Below, piece by piece: positions 1 to 6,069 of a stretch of DNA of 14,064 nucleotides; position 1 is the first letter of the stretch; every line of letters begins with the position of its first letter. The position numbers and the translations under genes were made by a program. This DNA is from an uncultured Porphyromonadaceae bacterium (lineage in GTDB: Bacteria > Bacteroidota > Bacteroidia > Bacteroidales > Muribaculaceae): assembly GCA_947166165.1 (NCBI GenBank), contig CAMVDK010000055.1, forward strand, positions 1 through 14,064. Direction: 5' to 3'. A model generated the notes under the pieces. It was not told where the DNA came from. It ran no database searches and was given only the letters and a program-made list of their open reading frames with translations.

Positions 1-123
1 CGCATTGAGCGCAACCCGCAGTGCGTGGCTTGCGGCAGCGGCGAAGCCCTCGACCAGGGCGAGTCGTTTGCCGGGCGGCTCAGCGACGATTACGAAGGCT
101 TCACACTCGAAGACGCCCAGTGA
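1..123 (+). CDS. C-terminal tail of a CxxC-containing protein (possibly ThiF/MoeB-like)
   Basis: Frame 1 is open from the window edge to a TGA at 121-123 and gives the last 40 residues of a protein whose start lies outside the window. The segment reads RNPQCVACG near its beginning, followed by an acidic tail. An N-P-x-C-x-x-C-G arrangement is common near the C-terminus of E1-like adenylyltransferases (ThiF/MoeB/HesA), where the two cysteines form half of a zinc site. That is the only ground for the suggestion, and any zinc-ribbon protein could end this way. Codon use is GC-rich like the genes that follow. It lies 45 bases ahead of the next gene on the same strand and could share a transcript with it. 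Confidence 0.45.
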   Translation, partial: RIERNPQCVACGSGEALDQGESFAGRLSDDYEGFTLEDAQ

Positions 124-168
124 TATGCCTCCATTCAACCAGCAGCAACGCTAACACCTGATTCACGT

Positions 169-363
169 ATGGCCTACAAGTACGACCCCAAAAAAGGTGA
201 GTTTGTCGACACGCCCGACGACGGTTCATCGTCGTCGGGCTACGGCTCCCCGTCGCCCTCTGGCGGATCGTCGCGCCGCGGCAGCGGTTCCGACGGCTGC
301 GGATGCAGCACATGGTTCTGGATCATCCTCATCATTTTTGCTCTCCGGGCCTGCTTCGGCTGA
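169..363 (+). CDS. Small Gly/Ser-rich single-pass membrane protein
   Basis: I do not recognise this 64-residue protein. It has three visible parts. The N-terminus is charged (MAYKYDPKKGEFVD). The middle, about residues 15-42, is almost entirely Ser, Gly and Pro with a few Asp/Arg and looks disordered. The C-terminus has a Cys-Gly-Cys followed by a hydrophobic helix (TWFWIILIIFAL, about residues 48-59) that ends in RACFG. The layout suggests a C-terminal tail-anchored membrane protein with a flexible N-terminal part. The ATG at 169 follows a short AT-richer gap after the previous stop. The gene ends 58 bases before clpB on the same strand, so cotranscription is plausible. An overlapping open frame starting at 197 is the upstream extension of the clpB frame and is not believed. 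No function is assigned. Confidence 0.6.
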   Translation: MAYKYDPKKGEFVDTPDDGSSSSGYGSPSPSGGSSRRGSGSDGCGCSTWFWIILIIFALRACFG

Positions 364-421
364 CGCTGCCTGCGAGCACCCGCCACCCAATCATCCACCA
401 CTCAAAACAGCCACCCCCCCT

Positions 422-3004
422 ATGGATTTCAACCAATTCTCCGACAAAGCCCGCTTGGCCATTCAGCAGGCCTTCACGCTGACGAGCAACTACCAGTTCC
501 GCGAAATAGAACCCGAAGTGATGCTTGTGGCGCTCTACAACGAGGGCAAAGATCTGGTGACCTTCGTGCTCGAGCGCCTGCACGTTGACCGCGACGTGTT
601 TCTCCGCACCGTCAGCGCCTCGCTGGGGCAGATTCCCCGTGGGGCAGCCGCGCAGCATCCCATCTCGGCCGAACTCGACAGGGTGTTCACGCGCTCGCTG
701 GCCCTGGCACGCGATGCCGGCGATGCCGTGGTCTCGCTCGAGCACATCCTCTGGGCACTGGCCGTCGAGCCTGGCCGTATGCAGCAGCTCATGTCGGGCT
801 TCGGCATCACCGCCCAGGGGATGCAGCAGGCCGTGAGCGACTTCCGTGCCGGCTCTGCCGCGCAGCCGGCTGCCGATGGTGGCGACGGTCGCGCTGCTGG
901 CAGCTCGATGCTCGCCAAGTTTGCCGACGACATGAATGCCCTGGCGCGCGACGGAAAAATCCACCCCGCCATCGGCCGCGACACCGTGCTGCGCAACATG
1001 CTCGAGGTGCTCGCGCAGAAAAACAAGTGCAACCCCGTGCTCGTAGGCCCGCCGGGCACCGGCAAGACCGCTATCGTCGAGGGACTCGTGTGCCGCATCG
1101 AGGCCGGCGACGTGCCCGACGAGCTCAAGCAGCTACACGTCTACTCGCTCCAGGTGTCGTCGCTCACCGCCGGATGCGGCATGCAGGGGCAGTTTGAACA
1201 GCGCCTCAAGGACATCATCGCCGACGTGGCGCGCGACCACAACGTGGTGCTCTTCATCGACGAGATGCACCTGCTCATGGGAGCCGGAGGGAGCAACGTC
1301 GACGCAGCCAACATCCTCAAGCCCGCCATGGCCCGCGACGCGGTGCGCATCATCGGCGCCACCACCACCGACGAGTATGTCCGCTTCATTGAGAAGGACA
1401 AAGCCTTCGAGCGGCGCCTGCAATGCATCGACATCGACGAACCCGACATCGAAAGCGCCATTGCCATTGTGCGAGGCATCAAGTCGCGCTACGAGGAGCA
1501 CCACCACATCAAGGTGCTCGACGAGGCTGTGGTGGCCGCCGTCAACCTCTCGCACCGCTACATCACCGCCCACTACCTGCCCGACAAGGCCATCAGCCTG
1601 ATCGACATGGCAGCCGCCCGAATGCGCATCAACCGCTCGTCGTGCCCCGCCGAACTCGACGACCTGCGCCGCGTCATCCGCCAGAAGGAGGTCGAGCGTG
1701 AGTCGATTCTGCGCGATGGCACCAACGATGCCGACATCCCCGTGCTCGAGCGCGAAATCGCCAACCTGCGCGAGCGTGAGCGAACACTCAACGCCAAGTG
1801 GCTCAACGAGCGCAGCCAACTCGACCAGATCGACCAGGCACGCGCCCGCCTCGAGTCGCTCAAGCAAAGCCGCGACCAGGCCGAGCGCGAACAGCGTTTC
1901 GATGCCGTGGTCGACATCCAGTCGCAAATCGACTCCGCCAGCACCGCCCTCGACGAACTCATCGCCACCATCGACAGCGACGGCACAGCCTTGCTCAAGA
2001 CCGCCCTCGACGAAGACGACATCATGCAGGTCATCACCGAGAAAACCGGCATACCCGTCAACCGCATCAAGGAAGACGAAAGCGGCAAGCTGCTCGCCCT
2101 CGAGCAGACGCTGTGCAACTCCGTGATAGGGCAGAACCACGCCGTGAAAGTCGTCGCCGACATCGTGCGCCGCAACCGCGCCGGACTCGGCGACCCCAAC
2201 CGGCCCATCGGCTCCTTCCTCTTCCTGGGCACCACTGGCGTGGGCAAGACCGAGCTGAGCAAGGCATTGGCCGAATACCTGTTCAACAGCCGCGACATGA
2301 TTGTGCGCATCGACATGAGCGAGTACCAGCAGGAGCACTCCGTGTCGCGCCTGTTCGGCGCCCCTCCGGGCTATGTGGGCTACGACCAGGGCGGCCAGCT
2401 CACCGAGGCCGTCAGGCGAAAGCCCTACTGCGTCGTGCTGCTCGACGAAATCGAGAAAGCCCACCACAAAGTGTTCGAGACCCTGCTACAGGTGCTCGAC
2501 GACGGACGCATGACCGACGGCCAGGGACGCACCGTCAACTTCAAGAACACCATCGTGATCATGACCAGCAACTTCGGGGCCGACATCATCCTGCAAGCAC
2601 AGCTGTCGCCCGGACCGCGCGAACAACTCATGGCACAAGCGCAGAGGCAGGTGGTGCAAGACCTGCGGCGCCACATGAGTCCCGAATTCATCAACCGCAT
2701 CGACGAAATCGTCCTCTTCGCCCCGCTCGACGAAGACGCCATCCGCCGCATCGTCAAAATCCAGGTCGACAAGAAAGCAGCCGTCCTCCTGGCCGACCGC
2801 CAGCTCGACCTGCAAGTCGACGACACCGCCATCAACGCCCTGGCACGCCTGGCCTACCAGCCCGAGTACGGAGCCCGACCCGTGAAGCGCGTCATTGACA
2901 ACTACCTGCTCGACCCACTCACCGAACGCATACTTGCCGGCCAAGTGGAGCCAGCCACACCCATACGCGTCACCGCACCCGCCGGAATCATCACCTTCAT
3001 CTAG
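422..3004 (+). CDS. clpB: ClpB-type AAA+ disaggregase
   Basis: This is an 860-residue Hsp100 protein, the usual ClpB length. ClpB is a cytoplasmic ATP-driven hexamer that works with DnaK to pull polypeptides out of aggregates. In order it has: an N domain (about 1-150); AAA ring 1 with Walker A GPPGTGKT (209-216), Walker B with D280/E281 and the FERRL arginine-finger pair (R331/R332); a long charged coiled-coil middle domain (about 402-525), which argues for ClpB over ClpC; and AAA ring 2 with Walker A GTTGVGKT (603-610), pore loop GYVGY (650-654), Walker B D675/E676 and the C-terminal YGARPVKR segment. In ring 1 the pore-loop Tyr is Met254 (AGCGMQG where ClpB has AGAKYRG). The start at 422 was chosen because ClpB homology begins at MDFNQFSDKARLA. 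The frame is open back to 197, but that stretch is low-complexity and overlaps the preceding small gene. No Shine-Dalgarno is visible. A T6SS ClpV/TssH homologue is the alternative, but no tss genes are seen nearby. Confidence 0.9.
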   Translation: MDFNQFSDKARLAIQQAFTLTSNYQFREIEPEVMLVALYNEGKDLVTFVLERLHVDRDVFLRTVSASLGQIPRGAAAQHPISAELDRVFTRSLALARDAGDAVVSLEHILWALAVEPGRMQQLMSGFGITAQGMQQAVSDFRAGSAAQPAADGGDGRAAGSSMLAKFADDMNALARDGKIHPAIGRDTVLRNMLEVLAQKNKCNPVLVGPPGTGKTAIVEGLVCRIEAGDVPDELKQLHVYSLQVSSLTAGCGMQGQFEQRLKDIIADVARDHNVVLFIDEMHLLMGAGGSNVDAANILKPAMARDAVRIIGATTTDEYVRFIEKDKAFERRLQCIDIDEPDIESAIAIVRGIKSRYEEHHHIKVLDEAVVAAVNLSHRYITAHYLPDKAISLIDMAAARMRINRSSCPAELDDLRRVIRQKEVERESILRDGTNDADIPVLEREIANLRERERTLNAKWLNERSQLDQIDQARARLESLKQSRDQAEREQRFDAVVDIQSQIDSASTALDELIATIDSDGTALLKTALDEDDIMQVITEKTGIPVNRIKEDESGKLLALEQTLCNSVIGQNHAVKVVADIVRRNRAGLGDPNRPIGSFLFLGTTGVGKTELSKALAEYLFNSRDMIVRIDMSEYQQEHSVSRLFGAPPGYVGYDQGGQLTEAVRRKPYCVVLLDEIEKAHHKVFETLLQVLDDGRMTDGQGRTVNFKNTIVIMTSNFGADIILQAQLSPGPREQLMAQAQRQVVQDLRRHMSPEFINRIDEIVLFAPLDEDAIRRIVKIQVDKKAAVLLADRQLDLQVDDTAINALARLAYQPEYGARPVKRVIDNYLLDPLTERILAGQVEPATPIRVTAPAGIITFI

Positions 3005-3053
3005 CATCGAAATACCCCCATAACACCCCAAACCGCAAAAAAACAGCCCAACA

Positions 3054-3085
3054 TTTGCTGCTTACAAAAAAAAGAACTACTTTTG
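3054..3085 (+). promoter_or_regulatory. Bacteroidetes-type promoter for the small lipoprotein gene
   Basis: TTTG at 3054-3057 and TACTTTTG at 3078-3085 (a match to TAnnTTTG) are separated by 20 bases. This is the expected spacing of the -33/-7 elements read by the Bacteroidetes primary sigma factor. The -7 box lies 29 bases upstream of the ATG at 3115. The gap between clpB and the lipoprotein is markedly A-rich compared with the genes around it. The transcript may also run on into the tRNA. Confidence 0.7.
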
Positions 3086-3114
3086 CAGCCAGAAACAATC
3101 AAGCGAACGCAAAA

Positions 3115-3453
3115 ATGAAACGACCGTCCACCATCCTCATTGCCTCGGCAGCCATGCTCGCCCTGTGGTCGTGCGACATGTTCGGCAACGGCGGCGACAA
3201 CAGCAACGACACGCTGCAGCAGCCCGTCGACAGCACCGCCCTCGCCCCGGCCGACAGCCTGCTCACCGTGCGAGGCGAGGCCGTCGATGGCAGCCGACGC
3301 AACATCTACGTCCAAGTCGGCGACAGCACCTACAGCTTCGAGCTCGCGCCATCCATCGACGTCGAGTGGGAAGTGGGCGACACCCTCATCGTGCGTTACA
3401 AAAGCCTCGAGCAAGGCGACAGCGTGGTCGAAGTCACCAACACCAGCACCTGA
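3115..3453 (+). CDS. Small lipoprotein, hypothetical
   Basis: This 112-residue protein has a classic lipoprotein signal: MKR, a hydrophobic stretch (about 6-17) and a lipobox ALWSC with the lipidated cysteine at 20. The mature part opens with an Asn/Asp/Gly-rich linker (about 21-50). A compact, acidic, probably beta-rich region follows (about 52-110: LLTVRGEAVDG, IYVQVGDSTYSFEL, WEVGDTLIVRY, DSVVEV). I cannot place the family. It should sit in the envelope facing the periplasm or the surface; no clear lipoprotein surface-export signal rich in Asp/Glu directly after the Cys is seen. The frame is open back to 3055, but the start at 3115 puts the signal peptide at the N-terminus and lies just downstream of a well-formed promoter. 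The tRNA follows 42 bases later. Confidence 0.75.
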   Translation: MKRPSTILIASAAMLALWSCDMFGNGGDNSNDTLQQPVDSTALAPADSLLTVRGEAVDGSRRNIYVQVGDSTYSFELAPSIDVEWEVGDTLIVRYKSLEQGDSVVEVTNTST

Positions 3454-3495
3454 CCCACGCCAGCCGTCACCAACAGGCATAAAAAAGAGCAAATT

Positions 3496-3568
3496 GCGGT
3501 AGTAGCTCAGTTGGTAGAGCATCAGCTTCCCAAGCTGAGGGCCGCGGGTTCGAGTCCCGTTTACCGCT
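3496..3568 (+). tRNA. tRNA-Gly (anticodon CCC)
   Basis: This is a full 73-base cloverleaf. The acceptor arm GCGGTAG (3496-3502) pairs with TTACCGC (3561-3567), with one G-T pair and discriminator T at 3568. The D arm contains AGCTCAGTTGGTAGAGC. The anticodon stem TCAGC/GCTGA encloses loop TTCCCAA, so the anticodon is CCC (3529-3531). The T arm has GGTTCGAGTCC. The GCGG acceptor start and the T discriminator fit glycine. A full CCA is not encoded (the next bases are CAAA). It stands at the border between GC-rich core genes and the AT-richer accessory block, as expected of a tRNA used as an integration hotspot. Confidence 0.95.
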
Positions 3569-3579
3569 CAAAATCGAAA

Positions 3580-3624
3580 AGCGTTGGGAATTAGAGAATT
3601 AACTCTCTAACCCAATGCTTTTTT
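3580..3624 (+). terminator. Rho-independent terminator after tRNA-Gly
   Basis: AGCGTTGGG followed by TTAGAGA pairs with TCTCTAA followed by CCCAATGCT, giving a long stem with one G-T pair and a small bulge. A run of six T (3619-3624) follows at once. It starts 12 bases after the tRNA and should end the tRNA transcript, and perhaps the clpB/lipoprotein transcript, insulating the accessory block. Confidence 0.85.
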
Positions 3625-3863
3625 ATTCGAAATCAACGACAAAAGCCATAAAAAAGGCTGCAAATGCACAATTTGGCAAACTTTCTCAACATTCTGCAAC
3701 AAAATCTGTGCACATTCTGTGTACGTACACAGAGACAAGGCTCACAGCCCTTAAAGCTGAATGTCGCCAGTTTAGCCATTAAGTGTCAAGAGTGGTCGAG
3801 TATTTTCTATGGCAAGAGTAAATTTCTGGTTCACCGCAAGGGGAAAGGGTTCTATCCCTTGCT
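3625..3863 (+). other. Gene-free stretch with palindromes, start of the accessory block
   Basis: I see no convincing gene here. A 67-codon frame at 3664-3867 has no recognisable protein features. The stretch holds a perfect 18-bp palindrome (3716-3733, listed separately) with the 8-bp palindrome TGTGCACA just upstream (3707-3714). It also holds a hairpin, GCAAGGG (3836-3842) against CCCTTGC (3856-3862), immediately before the HsdS remnant. The base composition falls abruptly compared with the left block. This could be the residue of a recombination site or of the lost front of the hsdS gene. Confidence 0.4.
3716..3733. repeat. Perfect 18-bp palindrome
   Basis: TCTGTGTACGTACACAGA is its own reverse complement across all 18 bases. 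The half-site TCTGTG also occurs at 3705-3710, eleven bases before the start of the palindrome. A palindrome of this length with a short loop-free centre suits a dimeric DNA-binding protein or a recombinase core better than a terminator, since no T run follows. Confidence 0.6.
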
Positions 3864-4112
3864 ATGATTTTAAAAAATGAATTTATAGAACCCAACTTGT
3901 GTATAGCGAATGAGGAGATGGTAACACAATTCTGTGCAATAGTGAAACCATTACTTCAAAAGATAAAAGATAATATAGTAGAGATTTCAAAACTATCGAA
4001 ACTCCGTGACGAGATGTTGCCTATGCTGCTGAATGGACAGGTAAATTGCGATTTATCGCATAGGAAAAAAGGGTGTCAAAATCAAGCAACATTAAAAAAT
4101 CAGCCTGGTTAA
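3864..4112 (+). pseudogene. HsdS C-terminal remnant (type I restriction specificity subunit)
   Basis: The open frame encodes 82 residues. From about residue 25 it reads CAIVKPLLQKIKDNIVEISK and then LSKLRDEMLPMLLNGQV. This is the conserved distal helix and L-x-x-LRD-x-LLP-x-L-x-NGQ ending of HsdS subunits, which direct type I restriction-modification complexes to their target. A whole HsdS has about 400 residues and two target-recognition domains; nothing of them is visible upstream, where the frame meets a TAA at 3819. The last 20 or so residues after NGQV are Lys/Gln/Asn-rich and do not look like HsdS. No hsdM or hsdR is present in the window. I take it as the 3' stump of a deleted or recombined type I system. 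Confidence 0.65.
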
Positions 4113-4127
4113 GATTTTTCTTGTTGC

Positions 4128-4164
4128 TTGTACCACGTTGTGGCACAACTGCATTGTAATTTTG
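4128..4164 (+). promoter_or_regulatory. Candidate promoter box beside an inverted repeat, upstream of the DUF262 operon
   Basis: TAATTTTG at 4157-4164 matches the Bacteroidetes -7 box TAnnTTTG. At the place where the -33 element should be there is instead an inverted repeat: TTGT-a-CCAC, GTT, GTGG-c-ACAA (4128-4148), with the overlapping perfect pair GTTGT-GGC-ACAAC (4137-4149). A missing -33 box replaced by a dyad is what an activator- or repressor-controlled promoter could look like. It lies about 124 bases ahead of the first DUF262 start. A weaker box, TACCTTTA, sits at 4235-4242. Confidence 0.35.
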
Positions 4165-4287
4165 CACCGAGAAATACAAAGTGGGTTGTGTAAAACTTTC
4201 TCGTTTAAGTGCCTGCCGTTACATAAATAATGTGTACCTTTATATTCTCGTAGAACTTAAAAACATCCATGTCATAACATATCGTTT

Positions 4288-6069
4288 ATGACAGTCAATG
4301 ATTTCATTATAAAGGATATGACCGATAAAATAACGCTGGAAGACAAACTTGTGGGTGAGGTAAAGGGTGAATTTGTCATACCCAGTTACCAACGTGGCTA
4401 CCGATGGGAGCCAAAGCAAGTGAAAACCTTGCTTGAAGACATCAGTTGCAGCAATGGCAATCCGTATTGCCTTCAACCTGTGGTTGTGCGCAAAAGAGAC
4501 GACAGCAAGTATGAATTGATAGACGGCCAGCAACGCTTGACCACTATCTACATATTGTTGAAGTATCTGAAAAATGAATACAAACCACGCCTCAGTATCA
4601 ACTACTCATTGTCGTATGAAATTCGGGAGGGTTCGGCTGCTTTTCTTGACAATATGAGCGAAGAACACGCCGATGATTATATTGACTTCCAATTCATGTA
4701 TGATGCCTACAAAACCATTGACCAATGGTTCAAGGATTTGGAGAAAGAGGGCAAAGACCAAGTGGCCGCAGACTTGTTCTCGCTCTATTTCTATCCCAAA
4801 GTAGGCGACGGCATAGGTGGTAACGTGCGCTTCATCTGGTATGAAGTGCAGGATGTCGAGGACAAAGACGCAATCTCGCTTTTCACACGCTTAAACATTG
4901 GCCGCATACCTTTGACCAACGCAGAACTGGTCAAGGCTTTGTTCTTGTGTCGTAAAGAGGACAACGTGCAAGCCGAAAGATGGCAACAAGAAATCGCTCT
5001 GCAATGGGACACCATCGAGCGCGAGTTGCACGATGAGGACTTCTGGAACTTCCTCACCCGTGAGAACAGCGACCGCTATTCGTCCCGAATTGACCTCATC
5101 TTCAATTTCATGGTGCCAAGCGAAGAACGCTCACAAGACCCATACAGCACATTCTACTATTTCAGCAGTAAAAAAGACCTTCAGGAATACTGGAAAGAAG
5201 TCTTGAAGTATTACTACCGTCTAAAAGAGTGGTTCAAGAAAACCAAGCTGTATCATAAAATCGGTTATCTTGTCGCTTCGGGTCACATGACAATGGACGA
5301 AATCGTCACAGCAACAACATACCCTGTTGAGTTACGAAAAAGTGAAATTGAGCAAATGCTCGACAGAAAGATTAAAGAAAGCATTGATTTCAAAACGCCG
5401 TACAGTGAGCTGCGCTATGACACCGCTAAAGGCTATGCAAGCATCAGCCGTTTGCTGCTCTTGTTCAATGTCGTGTCGATTATGAAAAAGGAAGGGTCGC
5501 GTTTCCCATTCAAGGTGTATAACTCGCAAGAATGGACGCTGGAGCACATTCACCCACAGCACCCCGACGAAATGAAGAACGACAGAAAACTATGGCGTGA
5601 TTGGGTTGAACGGCACAAAGTCTCCATTCAAGAACTGAATGAAGAAAGCGATGATAGCCGGAAACGCAAAGCCAATTTGCTCAACGATATGGAAACATTC
5701 TTGAACACTCCCGAAGTGAACCTAACGGCAGATATGTTCAATCCTTTGGCTACACGCATTGTTTCAGCGCTCTCCGACAATGGCGGTGAGGACTTGAAAC
5801 ATTCGCTCTCAAATATGGCATTGCTGGAAAAAGGGCATAACTCGGCATTGAGCAATTCGGTGTTTGACGTGAAGCGTAGGCAGATAATAGAATTAGACCG
5901 TCACGGCGAGTTTATCCCTTACTGCACAAGAATGGTATTCCTCAAATACTACACCGAACATGCCGACGAGAAACAGATGATTTATTGGAGCGAGGACGAC
6001 CGAAAGGCATACATTGCTGCAATGAATCACGAACTTGAAAATTATTTAGCACAACCGATAGAACTATGA
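4288..6069 (+). CDS. DUF262-DUF1524 protein, GmrSD-like restriction endonuclease
   Basis: The 593-residue protein has an N-terminal DUF262 domain: IPSYQRGYRW at 31-40 and DGQQRLTT at 79-86, the Asp-Gly-Gln-Gln-Arg signature of this ParB-like NTP-using fold. The C-terminal DUF1524 domain has WTLEHIHPQ at 416-424 (H420 and H422 of the H-I-x-P site), then HSLSNMALL (N509) and HNSALSN (517-523), the rest of an HNH nuclease centre. In the founder system GmrS (DUF262) and GmrD (DUF1524) act together to cleave modified phage DNA using NTP. Here both parts are fused, a common arrangement among type IV-like enzymes. Substrate specificity cannot be read from the sequence. The start could instead be the ATG at 4318 (MTDKITLEDKL), which has AAAGGA just ahead and fits the family better; 4288 adds ten residues. 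The stop overlaps the next gene by 4 bases. Codon use is AT-richer than the flanking genes. Confidence 0.85.
   Translation: MTVNDFIIKDMTDKITLEDKLVGEVKGEFVIPSYQRGYRWEPKQVKTLLEDISCSNGNPYCLQPVVVRKRDDSKYELIDGQQRLTTIYILLKYLKNEYKPRLSINYSLSYEIREGSAAFLDNMSEEHADDYIDFQFMYDAYKTIDQWFKDLEKEGKDQVAADLFSLYFYPKVGDGIGGNVRFIWYEVQDVEDKDAISLFTRLNIGRIPLTNAELVKALFLCRKEDNVQAERWQQEIALQWDTIERELHDEDFWNFLTRENSDRYSSRIDLIFNFMVPSEERSQDPYSTFYYFSSKKDLQEYWKEVLKYYYRLKEWFKKTKLYHKIGYLVASGHMTMDEIVTATTYPVELRKSEIEQMLDRKIKESIDFKTPYSELRYDTAKGYASISRLLLLFNVVSIMKKEGSRFPFKVYNSQEWTLEHIHPQHPDEMKNDRKLWRDWVERHKVSIQELNEESDDSRKRKANLLNDMETFLNTPEVNLTADMFNPLATRIVSALSDNGGEDLKHSLSNMALLEKGHNSALSNSVFDVKRRQIIELDRHGEFIPYCTRMVFLKYYTEHADEKQMIYWSEDDRKAYIAAMNHELENYLAQPIEL

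Noticed and set aside
197..421. N-terminal extension of the clpB frame (75 more residues)
   Set aside because: It is Ala/Arg/Pro-rich low complexity, overlaps the small membrane-protein gene in another frame, and ClpB homology begins exactly at the ATG at 422.
1133..2467. 444-codon minus-strand frame
   Set aside because: It is a shadow of clpB produced by GC-rich codon use.
3055..3114. Twenty extra residues at the front of the small lipoprotein
   Set aside because: They would put a charged stretch before the signal peptide and would lie within the promoter; the ATG at 3115 gives a normal lipoprotein signal.
3664..3867. 67-codon plus-strand frame
   Set aside because: It spans the 18-bp palindrome and a hairpin, has no recognisable motif, and cannot be linked in frame to the HsdS stump.
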